DNA of 64,000 bases from RYN-431 sp036388295 (lineage in GTDB: Bacteria; Planctomycetota; Phycisphaerae; Tepidisphaerales; Tepidisphaeraceae), in the NCBI GenBank assembly GCA_036388295.1, contig DASVSC010000169.1, positions 1-64,000 on the forward strand. Reading direction: 5' to 3'. The translations under genes and the position numbers were made by a program. Position 1 is the stretch's first letter, and each line of letters starts with the position of its first letter. Positions 42,781 through 51,126 of the stretch are shown piece after piece. The notes beneath the pieces were generated by a model. It did not search any database. It saw only the letters and a program-made list of their open reading frames with translations, and had not been told where the DNA came from.

Positions 42781-44280
42781 ATGGAAGACCGCGAAACCCG
42801 ACTCAAACGCCTTTTGGAAAAGGCCAGCCGCCTCACCCGGGACCCCGGCGTCTACCTGATGAAGGACAAAGAGGGCCGGGTGATTTACATCGGTAAGTCG
42901 GCCTTCCTGCGCGACCGCGTCAGCAGCTACTTTCAGCCGTCGACCAAGCTCGACTTCAAAAAAGCCCCGATGCTCGACATCGTCGACGACTTCGACATTC
43001 TCGGCACCGAAACCGAAGTCGAAGCTCTGCTGATGGAGAACCGGCTGATCAAAGACGTTCAGCCGCGCTTCAACGCCCGGCTGTTGGACGACAAGACGTT
43101 TCCGTACCTCGAAGTGACGATGGATACGGACTATCCCGGCGTCTACGTCACCCGCGAGCCGCAGCAACGCGGCACCAAACTGTTCGGCCCGTTCACCAGC
43201 GTCTATCAGCTTAAAGAAGCCGTCACGCATTTGCAGAAGGCGTTCAAGTTCCGCACCTGCCATCTGGACATTCGGGAAGATGATTCGAAAAAGCGGTTCT
43301 TTCGCCCGTGCCTGCTGCACGCGATCAACCAGTGCACGGCCCCGTGCGCCGACAAGATCGGTCGCGAGCAATACGCCGACGACATCCGCAAGCTGAACCG
43401 CTTTCTCGACGGCGAACGCAAAGGCATCCTGGCGGAGCTGGAACGGGAGATGCGCGAGGCCAGCAAGAACATGCAGTTCGAAAAGGCCGCGAAGGTGCGC
43501 GACGAACTGAAAGCCCTGCAGGCGCTCAGCAAACGGGCCGGCAAAGGCGAGCAGGAGTTCTGGCAGCCCGAGGCGTTCGTCCACAACCCGCAGGAAGGCG
43601 TTGTCGCGCTGCAGGAAGCCCTAAACCTGCCCGAGCCGCCGCGCATTGTGGAAGGCTTCGACATCGCTCACCTGCAGGGCGGCGAGATGGTCGGCAGCAT
43701 GGTCTGCTTCATCGACGGCGTGCCGTTCAAGAACGCCTACCGCCGCTACAAAATCCAGCACGGCCAGGGGAACAACGACTTCCTCAGCCTGCAGGAAGTC
43801 GTCAGCCGCCGTTACCGCGAGGCCGGCGAGCAGCACGAGCTGTTCCCGAACCTGATCATGATCGACGGCGGCATTGGCCAGCTGCACGCGGCGATGGACG
43901 CGTTCCGGATCATGGACGTCAAACCGCCGGCCGTAATCAGTCTGGCGAAAAAAGAAGAGCTGATCTACACGACCGAAAGCAGTGAGCCGATCCGTCTGCC
44001 GCGCAATCACCTCGGCCTGAAGCTGCTGCAGTACCTGCGTGATGAGGCCCACCGTTTCGCGCAGCATTACCACCACATTCTGCGTCGCAAAGCGCAGCTG
44101 GAGCAGGACGTGAAGGCCGGCAAGCGGCCGCCGAAGAAACGCGTCAGCCGGCCGAAGCTGGTGGACGAAGTGACCGCACAATTCTCCACGATCGCGTCAC
44201 TGCCGATCCTGAAGCCGCAACCGACGCCGACGCCCGTGGTCGATGAGGATTCGCAGATCGACCCGAACGAACCGGCGTGA
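42781..44280 (+). CDS. uvrC: UvrABC excinuclease subunit C, lacking the C-terminal HhH domain
   Basis: 499 residues from ATG 42781. The GIY-YIG nuclease domain is at about 20-100 (GVYLMKDKEGRVIYIGKS), then FRTCHLDI with a Cys-bearing patch CLLHAINQCTAPCADKI. A UVR motif (SKNMQFEKAAKVRDELKAL) follows. The RNase H-like 5' nuclease domain has FDIAHLQGGEMVGSMV, MIDGGIGQLHAAMD and DEAHRFAQHYHH, which carry the expected Asp-Asp-His. After it there is only a basic tail and a PTPTPV stretch: the (HhH)2 domain of E. coli-type UvrC (about 600 aa) is missing. Function in nucleotide excision repair is likely, but with altered DNA binding. Confidence 0.92.
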   Translation: MEDRETRLKRLLEKASRLTRDPGVYLMKDKEGRVIYIGKSAFLRDRVSSYFQPSTKLDFKKAPMLDIVDDFDILGTETEVEALLMENRLIKDVQPRFNARLLDDKTFPYLEVTMDTDYPGVYVTREPQQRGTKLFGPFTSVYQLKEAVTHLQKAFKFRTCHLDIREDDSKKRFFRPCLLHAINQCTAPCADKIGREQYADDIRKLNRFLDGERKGILAELEREMREASKNMQFEKAAKVRDELKALQALSKRAGKGEQEFWQPEAFVHNPQEGVVALQEALNLPEPPRIVEGFDIAHLQGGEMVGSMVCFIDGVPFKNAYRRYKIQHGQGNNDFLSLQEVVSRRYREAGEQHELFPNLIMIDGGIGQLHAAMDAFRIMDVKPPAVISLAKKEELIYTTESSEPIRLPRNHLGLKLLQYLRDEAHRFAQHYHHILRRKAQLEQDVKAGKRPPKKRVSRPKLVDEVTAQFSTIASLPILKPQPTPTPVVDEDSQIDPNEPA

Positions 44281-44295
44281 ACTCTTGCTCTCTCC

Positions 44296-46071
44296 CTAAC
44301 CCTCCCCCGGCATACCGGGAGCGAGAACCAGTGGCTTACGCGGGAATCGTTCCTCGGCGTTCGCCGCGTTCCACAGGAACGTCGCCATTACCACAGCGGC
44401 CTGCTTCAGGTCGTCGATCTGCAATCGTTCGAACGTGTCGGCATTCGCGTGATGCGTGCGGGTGAAATAGTCGATCGGGTCCTGAATGAACTGAAACCCC
44501 GGCAGGCCGAGCGTGTCGAAGCAGATGTGGTCGGTGAACCCTGTGCCACCGGGGGCGACAGTCGTGGCCCCTAAATCCGCGAGGGGCCGGAACCATTGCT
44601 GAAAAATCGGCACGGCCGCGCGGTTGTTCTCGGAGTAAATGCCTCGAATCCGGCCGGTGCCGTGGTCGAGATTGAAATAGACGCTCAGTTTTTCATACGC
44701 CGACCCTTTCGTCAGCCGCGCGGGCTGCGTGGCAGCCCGAGTCGTCGGAATGTCGTTGACGGCGAGAAGGTCGTGAGCGTCGGGCGGTGGCGACGGTCGC
44801 GTGGCCGGCTGCGTCGCGGGCTCATTCATTCGTCCGAAATGCGCCTTCACGTAAGCCGCCGAGCCGAGCACGCCTTGCTCTTCGCCGGTCCAGAGGGCGA
44901 CGCGGATCGTGCGGCGCGGCTTCAATCCGCTGGCGTGGATCAGACGCACCGCCTCCATCGCCACGACCACGCCGCTGGCGTTGTCGGTCGCGCCGGTTGC
45001 CGAGTGCCAGCTGTCCAGGTGCGCCCCGCACATCACAATTTCGTCGGCCTTATCCGTGCCCGGCAGGTCGGCCAGTGTGTTGTGCTGCTGCGGCATCTCT
45101 TCAGTGAAGTCGGCCTTCAAATCTAGCACCGTGCGCAGCGGCACGTCGCGGCGTGACAGGGTGACGAGCCGGGCAAAATCTTCGACACCGACCACGATTT
45201 GCGGCGCAGCGATGCCGCTGTCCGGCCACCACGCCTGCGGCCGGGTCATCGGGCCGCCGGGGCCGGTACGGGGCGTATCGTCGGGCACGGTCGCGCCGGT
45301 GACGAAGATCGTGCCCGCGTCGCCGCCCGGGCTGGACGTCAGCACCGCGGCCGCGCCGTGCGCCGCCGCGAAGGCTAGCGCCTTGGCGGCGAAGGCTTTC
45401 GCGGCAAAGTCTGCGCCGGGACCCGCCGGGCGGGTTGCCGGGCCGGGGTGCGTGGTGGGCTGCGTGGCCGCGGGCCGCATCAGGTCGATTGTCGAGCGGT
45501 CGTCCGCGGCCAGGGCGGCAAGGCGATCGTCGTCCAACCGCCTAGCCAGCGGTTCGAACGGATCGCCCGGCGGCCGTGGGCTGCCGATCAGCACGATCCG
45601 GCCGCGCACGCGGTCCGCGTACGGCTGCAGGTCCGCTTCAGCCTTGGCGTCGAGGTAGACGATGTCGCTCTCCACCGCCCGCTCCAGCCCCGGTGACCAC
45701 GCCTTCGGGTAGGCATTGACCACAAAAGGGTACGGTTGGGTCACGGCGAGCGAAAACCGCGATAGCGTCCACCCGCGCCCGAACGGCCCCCACGGTTCGA
45801 GGCGCGCGTCGGACAAGCCCCAGCCGCTGAGCGTGTCGCGAGCCCACAGGTTCGCGCGTCGCACGGCGGGCGAACCGGTCAAACGCGGACCGACGCCATT
45901 GCAGAGGGCCTCGGCGGTTTCGGCGACCTTCGATCGGTTCAGGCCTTCGTCGCGGATCAATGCCAGCGCGTCGGTCGATTGCGTGGCCGGCCGCTCGGCG
46001 CGTGCGACGGTGGTGGCGACGCACAGGCAGAGAACGGATCGGGCGAGGAGTGAAGCGAGTCGCGTACGCAC
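44296..46071 (-). CDS. Secreted M28-family zinc aminopeptidase with PA-type insert
   Basis: 591 residues from GTG 46071, which has AGGA 8 bases upstream and begins a signal peptide (VRTRLASLLARSVLCLCVATTVARA). A PA-like domain (about 135-330) includes a linker of TQPTTHPGPATRPAG and an Ala-rich helix. The M28 catalytic part has zinc ligands in MCGAHLDSWH, GATDNASGVVVAME, TGEEQGVLGS (Glu pair), NLDHGTGR and RTHHANADT. A TQPATRPSPPP insert splits the domain near residue 420. It acts outside the cytoplasm on peptides. The C-terminal residues come from a palindromic repeat. It may be co-transcribed with the upstream PPTase (39-base gap). Confidence 0.92.
   Translation of the reverse strand: MRTRLASLLARSVLCLCVATTVARAERPATQSTDALALIRDEGLNRSKVAETAEALCNGVGPRLTGSPAVRRANLWARDTLSGWGLSDARLEPWGPFGRGWTLSRFSLAVTQPYPFVVNAYPKAWSPGLERAVESDIVYLDAKAEADLQPYADRVRGRIVLIGSPRPPGDPFEPLARRLDDDRLAALAADDRSTIDLMRPAATQPTTHPGPATRPAGPGADFAAKAFAAKALAFAAAHGAAAVLTSSPGGDAGTIFVTGATVPDDTPRTGPGGPMTRPQAWWPDSGIAAPQIVVGVEDFARLVTLSRRDVPLRTVLDLKADFTEEMPQQHNTLADLPGTDKADEIVMCGAHLDSWHSATGATDNASGVVVAMEAVRLIHASGLKPRRTIRVALWTGEEQGVLGSAAYVKAHFGRMNEPATQPATRPSPPPDAHDLLAVNDIPTTRAATQPARLTKGSAYEKLSVYFNLDHGTGRIRGIYSENNRAAVPIFQQWFRPLADLGATTVAPGGTGFTDHICFDTLGLPGFQFIQDPIDYFTRTHHANADTFERLQIDDLKQAAVVMATFLWNAANAEERFPRKPLVLAPGMPGEG
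44300..44326. repeat. Degenerate CCGGCRTACCGG palindrome overlapping the end of the M28 peptidase gene
   Basis: CCCCCGG CATA CCGGGAGC is an imperfect copy of the palindrome at 48468-48493, with the same CCCTAACCCTC-type flank. It lies between convergent genes and encodes the last residues of the peptidase (APGMPGEG). Confidence 0.7.
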
Positions 46072-46110
46072 AACGACGATCCTGCAATCGGGACACGCGA
46101 AGGGCAAGTA

Positions 46111-46824
46111 TCAGGCCGGAATCGGAGGCCACGCGTCGCAACGGATGTGATGGACGTCGATCTTCCGCTCGGCCTGCACGGCGACCGCGACCGAATGATC
46201 GGCGCCGGCGTCGATGCGGTGAACACGCCATATCGCGTCGACGCCGATCAGCGTCGGCTGTCCTTCGGCGGTGTCAACGGTCATGTCGCGCAACGCTTCG
46301 GACACGCCCCGGCCGGTGGCCTTCGCGTACGCCTCCTTGGCCGTCCAAATGGCGTAGAACCGCCGTCGCTGCGCGTCGTCGGCGAGGCCGGCGAGTTCTG
46401 CCCGTTCCGCCGCGGAAAGCACGCGTTCGAACAGTCGCACGTCGACCGGCCGGCGGACACATTCGACGTCGACGCCGACCGGTTCGCCGCCGGCCACCGC
46501 GCACGTGATGAGGCCGTCCGTGTGAGAGATATTGAACGACAGCCCCGACGCCGCCGGCCCCGTCACGAACGGTTTGCCGGACGATTCCCGCCCGAACCGC
46601 CAGTCGGCCGGCGCGACGCTGCCGCGTGTCGACAGGGCCCAGCGTGTCAGCGCGTGGGCGAAAATGAAGGCCGTGCGTGTCGTTTCCTTTAGAACGGCCG
46701 CCGCCCGCTGGCGTTCGTACGGGTCTAAGACTGCGTACGCCGCCGCCAGCGCGTCGGCGGCCGGCGACGGCTCGACCCTGGCAAGCCAGACGGTGACGGA
46801 CGAACTTGGCGGGGAGACGTTCAT
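46111..46824 (-). CDS. 4'-phosphopantetheinyl transferase, Sfp type
   Basis: 237 residues. It moves 4'-phosphopantetheine from CoA to carrier proteins. The two Mg/CoA motifs are clear: VGVDVECVRRPVDV near residue 115 and FYAIWTAKEAYAKATGRG near 155, with LSFNISHTDGLITCAV before them. The length is that of Sfp/AcpT-like two-domain enzymes rather than AcpS (about 125 aa). No polyketide or peptide synthetase gene is in the window, so its target is elsewhere. Confidence 0.93.
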   Translation of the reverse strand: MNVSPPSSSVTVWLARVEPSPAADALAAAYAVLDPYERQRAAAVLKETTRTAFIFAHALTRWALSTRGSVAPADWRFGRESSGKPFVTGPAASGLSFNISHTDGLITCAVAGGEPVGVDVECVRRPVDVRLFERVLSAAERAELAGLADDAQRRRFYAIWTAKEAYAKATGRGVSEALRDMTVDTAEGQPTLIGVDAIWRVHRIDAGADHSVAVAVQAERKIDVHHIRCDAWPPIPA

Positions 46825-46905
46825 CGGGAAATCAGAAACAGCCGGGCACGTGTTTCATATTTAACAGAACCGGAAACCCTCAGGGACGCCGCGCCCGCGA
46901 ATCCA

Positions 46906-46911
46906 TAGAAT
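46906..46911 (+). promoter_or_regulatory. -10-like TAGAAT hexamer placed for a leaderless ndh transcript
   Basis: TAGAAT (5 of 6 matches to TATAAT) ends 6 bases before the ATG at 46918, so initiation would fall at the start codon. No ribosome site is visible, and the -35 region is weak (GGGACG at 46883). Confidence 0.4.
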
Positions 46912-46917
46912 GCCCGC

Positions 46918-48237
46918 ATGTCAGCCCAAGCCTCGTCCAAACCCAAAGTGTGCATCGTCGGCGGCGGCTTCGCCGGCATTGAAGCGGCCAAAGTGCTGGC
47001 CAAGTCGGCCGTCGACATCACGCTGATCGACCGCCGCAACCACCACGTCTTCCAGCCGCTGCTCTACCAGGTGGCGACGGCGGCGTTGTCGCCGGCGTCG
47101 ATCGCCGCGCCCATCCGCCGGGTGCTGAGCCGCCAGAATAATTGCCGCGTGGTGCTGGCGGACGTTCAAGGCGTCGACGTGCCGAATAAACAGGTGATCG
47201 TCGAAGACGGCCGCATCGCCTACGACTACCTGATTCTTGCCGCCGGCGCGACGCATTCTTACTTCGGCCGCGACGAATGGGCGGAGTTCGCGCCCGGTTT
47301 GAAGAACCTGGAGGACGCCACCGAAATCCGCCGCCGAATGCTGCTGGCGTTCGAGACGGCCGAATACGAAGCCGACCCGCTCGCGCGCACGGCGGCGATG
47401 ACGTTCGCCGTCATCGGTGCGGGGCCGACGGGCGTTGAACTGGCCGGCTCGATCAAGGAAGTGGCCACGCAGTCGATTCGGAAGGATTTCCGCAACATCG
47501 ACACGCGCTCCACGCGCGTGATGCTGCTGGAAGGCCTCGACCGCGTGCTGCCGCCGTTCCCGCCGGAACTGAGCGCCAAGGCGCAGCGCTCGCTGGAAGG
47601 CATGGGCGTAGAGGTGCGCTTGAACGCGAAGGTGACGAACATCACCGCCGAGGGGCTAAGCATCGGCGAGGAGTTCATCCCCGTGCGCACCGTCTTCTGG
47701 GCCGCCGGCGTCAAGGCCAGCCCGGTCGGCCAGTCCCTCGGCGTGCCGCTGGACCGCGCGGGCCGTGTGATCGTCGGACGCGACTTGTCCATTCCCGGCC
47801 ATTCCGAAGTCTTCGTCTGCGGCGACATGGCGGCGGCGAAAAGCGCCGACACCGGCAAGCCGATTCCCGGCGTCGCCCAGGGCGGCATTCAGATGGGCCG
47901 GTACGCCGGCAAGTGCATCGCCGGCGAAACCGCCGGCCGCTCGACGGCCGCCGATCGAAAGGCCTTCTCGTACTGGGACAAAGGGTCCATGGCCGTCATC
48001 GGCAAGAACAAGGCCGTCGCGCTGGTCGGCCCGCTGAAGATCGGCGGCTTCCTCGCTTGGCTGATGTGGGGCGGCGTGCACATCCTGTTCCTGGTCGGCT
48101 TCCGCAATCGGCTGACAGTGCTGATCAGCTGGGTCTGGAACTGGCTGATCAATGCCCGCGACGCACGACTCATCACCGGCGACTCTAAACTGAACGTGCA
48201 CACCCTGCCCGCCGAAGTAACGCGGCCGGCGGCGTAG
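46918..48237 (+). CDS. ndh: Type II NADH:quinone oxidoreductase (NDH-2)
   Basis: 439 residues. The FAD-binding motif is VCIVGGGFAGIEAAKVL (about 11-27), followed by DRRNHHVFQPLLYQVATAALSP, an NDH-2 signature. The NADH-binding Rossmann motif is FAVIGAGPTGVELAGSI near 162. FVCGDMAAAKSADTGKPIPGVAQGGIQMG closes the FAD site, and a C-terminal amphipathic/hydrophobic helix pair (GGFLAWLMWGGVHILFLVGF) anchors it to the membrane. It oxidises NADH without pumping protons. Confidence 0.95.
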   Translation: MSAQASSKPKVCIVGGGFAGIEAAKVLAKSAVDITLIDRRNHHVFQPLLYQVATAALSPASIAAPIRRVLSRQNNCRVVLADVQGVDVPNKQVIVEDGRIAYDYLILAAGATHSYFGRDEWAEFAPGLKNLEDATEIRRRMLLAFETAEYEADPLARTAAMTFAVIGAGPTGVELAGSIKEVATQSIRKDFRNIDTRSTRVMLLEGLDRVLPPFPPELSAKAQRSLEGMGVEVRLNAKVTNITAEGLSIGEEFIPVRTVFWAAGVKASPVGQSLGVPLDRAGRVIVGRDLSIPGHSEVFVCGDMAAAKSADTGKPIPGVAQGGIQMGRYAGKCIAGETAGRSTAADRKAFSYWDKGSMAVIGKNKAVALVGPLKIGGFLAWLMWGGVHILFLVGFRNRLTVLISWVWNWLINARDARLITGDSKLNVHTLPAEVTRPAA

Positions 48238-48324
48238 AAGCGCCAGCTGTGGTTCCCACTCTCGGTACGTCGGGAAGGGTCAGTTTGACGGCCGAGCGTC
48301 GACTCTCAAGGCGGGCAAAAAGAG

Positions 48325-48409
48325 TTCACCACGGAGGCACGGAGACACGGAGAAGAGAGGCAGAACAAGCTTCCTTCTCTTCTCCGTGTCTCCGTGCCTC
48401 CGTGGTGAA
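48325..48409. repeat. Inverted repeat of three 'CACGGAGR' units, perfect 33-bp arms
   Basis: Arms 48325-48357 and 48377-48409 are perfectly complementary over 33 bases with a 19-base loop, the longest perfect stem in the window. Each arm is CACGGAGG, CACGGAGA, CACGGAGA. It lies between the convergent ndh and HI0933-type genes. Confidence 0.95.
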
Positions 48410-48467
48410 TCCGCTCTTCTTCCCCGTTCGACGTACAATTCCGGTTAGCCGCTCGCCCTCACCCTGA

Positions 48468-48493
48468 CCCTCTCCCGGCGTACCGGGAGAGGG
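48468..48493. repeat. Palindrome CCCTCTCCCGG-CGTA-CCGGGAGAGGG
   Basis: A perfect 11-base stem with a 4-base loop, 17 bases past the stop of the minus-strand flavoprotein gene and between convergent genes. Degenerate copies occur at 44300-44326 and 62064-62090, also at or just past gene 3' ends, so the family may act in 3'-end formation. Confidence 0.85.
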
Positions 48494-48510
48494 GACCAAA
48501 CGTGGCCGTG

Positions 48511-49749
48511 CTAACCCGCCGCAGCCCGACCGGCGAGGTAGCCGGTCGCCCACGCCCATTGAAAATTAAACCCGCCGATGCGACCGTCGCAGTCGAGGAT
48601 TTCGCCCGCTAAATACAGGCCCGGCGTCTTGCGCGACTGCAGCGTGCGGAAGTCAATTTCGCCCAGTGGCACGCCGCCGGCGGTGACTTCGGCATAGTTC
48701 CAGCCGCGCTGCTGTGTCACCGGCAGCGGCAGTGCCGTCAGGGTGTGGACGAGGGTGCGCCGCGCGTCGCGCGACAACTGGCCGGCGACAATGTCGGGCT
48801 CGATCTTCGCGTGTCTGAGCAGCGCCGTCGCCACGCGTTCGGGGAAGCGCGTCGACAGATGCGTGAGCGTCGTCGCCTTCGGCCGGGCGGCGGTGGCGCT
48901 GATCCAGGCGCGCTCCACTTGTTCGAAGTTCTGGCACGGCGACAGATTGCACACCAGCGTCGGATTCTGCCCGGTTTCGCTGGCGAGCGTCCAGTGCCGG
49001 CTGGCGTCCATCACAACCGGCCCGCTGATGCCGAAGTGCGTCCAGAGCAAGCTGCCGCTGCGGTGATCGACGCGCTTTCCATTCACGAACACGGACAGCT
49101 CCACGTCCTGCGCGATGCCGGCCAGGTCGGCGTGGAACATCGTCGGCTCCAGCACCAGCGGCACGAGCGCGGCGTACGTCGGCGTCACCGAATGGCCCAG
49201 GTGCCGGGCCAATTCCCAGCCGTAGCCGTCGCTGCCGCTGCGTGGCAGGGAACGGCCGCCGGTGGATAGAATCACGCGGCCGGCGTGAATCGTGCCGCCG
49301 TCGAAGGAGACGGTGAAACCGCCGTCCGCCTCTTTTGTCACTTGCGTGACGCGGCATTGCGTTCGTAGCGAAACATGAAGCGCCTCGCACCGCCGCAGCA
49401 ACGCATTCAGCACCGCCCGCGCCGAGTCGGCCGTCGGAAACAGTTTGCCGGTCGGCTCCTGTCGCAGCGGCACGCCGAGGGATTCGAACCAGCGCACGGT
49501 CGCCTGTTCATCGAAGGCGGCCAGCACATTGCGCACGATGTTGCGCGAGCCGTTGAAGTCGTGCGCCGATACTTCGCAGTGCGTCACATTGCAGCGGCCG
49601 CCGCCGGAGACGAGGATTTTCGCCCCCAGCACCTTCGCCCCGTCGAGCACGACGATGCGGCGCCCGGCCGGCGCGTTCTCGGCGGCGAAGATGGCCGCCG
49701 TCAGGCCCGCCGCGCCGCCGCCGATGATGACTACGTCTGTCGTCTCCAT
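48511..49749 (-). CDS. HI0933/YhiN-type flavoprotein (NAD(P)/FAD-dependent oxidoreductase)
   Basis: 412 residues from ATG 49749. The FAD motif is DVVIIGGGAAGLTAAIFAA (about 5-23), followed by the family signature KILVSGGGRCNVTHCE near 45. GYGWELARHLGHSVTPTYAALVPL and LWTHFGISGPVVMDASRH are also family hallmarks, and the end GGFNFQWAWATGYLAG closes the FAD fold. The reaction is not established for this family. It overlaps the upstream methyltransferase by one base (TGATG), so the two are translationally coupled. Confidence 0.93.
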   Translation of the reverse strand: METTDVVIIGGGAAGLTAAIFAAENAPAGRRIVVLDGAKVLGAKILVSGGGRCNVTHCEVSAHDFNGSRNIVRNVLAAFDEQATVRWFESLGVPLRQEPTGKLFPTADSARAVLNALLRRCEALHVSLRTQCRVTQVTKEADGGFTVSFDGGTIHAGRVILSTGGRSLPRSGSDGYGWELARHLGHSVTPTYAALVPLVLEPTMFHADLAGIAQDVELSVFVNGKRVDHRSGSLLWTHFGISGPVVMDASRHWTLASETGQNPTLVCNLSPCQNFEQVERAWISATAARPKATTLTHLSTRFPERVATALLRHAKIEPDIVAGQLSRDARRTLVHTLTALPLPVTQQRGWNYAEVTAGGVPLGEIDFRTLQSRKTPGLYLAGEILDCDGRIGGFNFQWAWATGYLAGRAAAG

Positions 49750-50954
49750 CACGCGACCCGGAGCAGAATGAACTTCAGATACTGCAATTCCCGGCAAACC
49801 AGCGGGAACGGATGGTCGGCCGGCTGCCCGTGCACGCCCAGGATCGTCGCTCGCCGTCGCGCTTTCGACACGGCCGCTTCGGTCAGCTCGTAGAACATCT
49901 GCTGTGAAATGTGGCTGGAGCAGGACGACAGGGCGATGACCCCGCCCGGCGACAGCACGTGCAATGCGGCGGTGAACAGGGCCTGGTAGCTGGCGGTGGC
50001 TTTCGCCACGTGCCGTTCGGCCGGGGCGAAGGAGGGCGGGTCGACCACGATGACGTCCCACAAGCGTTTTTCCGTTTTCGCCGTTTCCAGGAACTCGAAC
50101 GCGTCGGCCGCCACGGCCCGGTGCCGCTCCGGCGGAAGGTCATTCAACTGCCAATTCCGGTCCGCTTCTTCCATAGCCGGCTTGGCCAGGTCGACGCTGG
50201 TGACGTCGCTCGCGCCGTGCGTGCCGGCGTACACGGAGAATCCGCCGGTGTAGGCGAACAGGTTCAGCACCGTTTTGCCCCGGGCGAAGCGGCCGAGGCG
50301 GGCGCGGTTATCGCGTTGGTCGAAAAAGAAGCCCGTTTTCTGCCCCTGCACCAAGTCGGCCTGAAACCGCACGCCGTTTTCCAAGAACGCCACCGGCGCG
50401 CCGGGCACGCCGCCCCGAATCGGCCGGCCGCGCGTCTTGGCGTCCGAACGGTACTTCAGGAACACCGTCGAAATCGGCAGCCGGGCACATAGCCAGTCGG
50501 CCAGGGCGTCGGCGTTCCAGAAGCCGGCCGGTGCGTCGCCGTCCAGTTTCAGCACGGCGTGGTCGGCGTAGCGGTCGCACGTCAGGCCGGGCAGGCCGTC
50601 CCCTTCGCCGTTGATCAGTCGGTAGCCGGTCGTGCGGTCGTCGAACAGCGTTTGCCGCAGCGAAAGGGCAGTCTCTAGTTTCGCTTCGATCAGCCGCTCG
50701 TCCATCCGCTCGCCGACGGCGCAGACACGCACCGCCAGCGGCCCGGTGGGGTCGTACATGCCGAAGGCGATCAACGCCCCGTCGCGGTCGTGCAGCACGA
50801 CCCGCGCCCCGGCCGGCGCGGCGGGTGTTTCGACGAGCCAGTCGCGGTAGACCCACGGGTAGCCCTGCTTGAGCATGCGCGTGCGCTCCCGCACGAGCTT
50901 CAGCCGGACGGGCTCTTGTTGCGCGGAAAGGATCAGGCCCATGACGTCTAGCAT
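49749..50954 (-). CDS. RlmI-like class I SAM-dependent rRNA (cytosine-5) methyltransferase
   Basis: 401 residues: an N-terminal PUA domain (KLVRERTRMLKQGYPWVYRD) and central linker, then a Rossmann-fold methyltransferase with KTVLNLFAYTGGFSVYAG as SAM motif I. DVIVVDPPSFAP is motif IV, and LSSCSSHIS carries the Cys (motif VI) of m5C enzymes. The QKTGFFFDQRDNR block is typical of RlmI/RlmK. An ATG at 50942 is an alternative start. It probably methylates 23S rRNA; E. coli RlmI acts at C1962. Confidence 0.92.
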   Translation of the reverse strand: MLDVMGLILSAQQEPVRLKLVRERTRMLKQGYPWVYRDWLVETPAAPAGARVVLHDRDGALIAFGMYDPTGPLAVRVCAVGERMDERLIEAKLETALSLRQTLFDDRTTGYRLINGEGDGLPGLTCDRYADHAVLKLDGDAPAGFWNADALADWLCARLPISTVFLKYRSDAKTRGRPIRGGVPGAPVAFLENGVRFQADLVQGQKTGFFFDQRDNRARLGRFARGKTVLNLFAYTGGFSVYAGTHGASDVTSVDLAKPAMEEADRNWQLNDLPPERHRAVAADAFEFLETAKTEKRLWDVIVVDPPSFAPAERHVAKATASYQALFTAALHVLSPGGVIALSSCSSHISQQMFYELTEAAVSKARRRATILGVHGQPADHPFPLVCRELQYLKFILLRVA

Positions 50955-51126
50955 ATCGCCAATGTCATGCAGACGCCGGCCCGCATCACAACACGGCTCC
51001 CATCGAAGCCGGACGCGATCAACAGTAAGATTCGCCGCACGCAGGCGTCGCGGACTATGGGCGCGACGAACCGGCCCGCGCAGCCATGAGGCATGACCAC
51101 GAGCAGCCCGACGATCGACCCACCTT

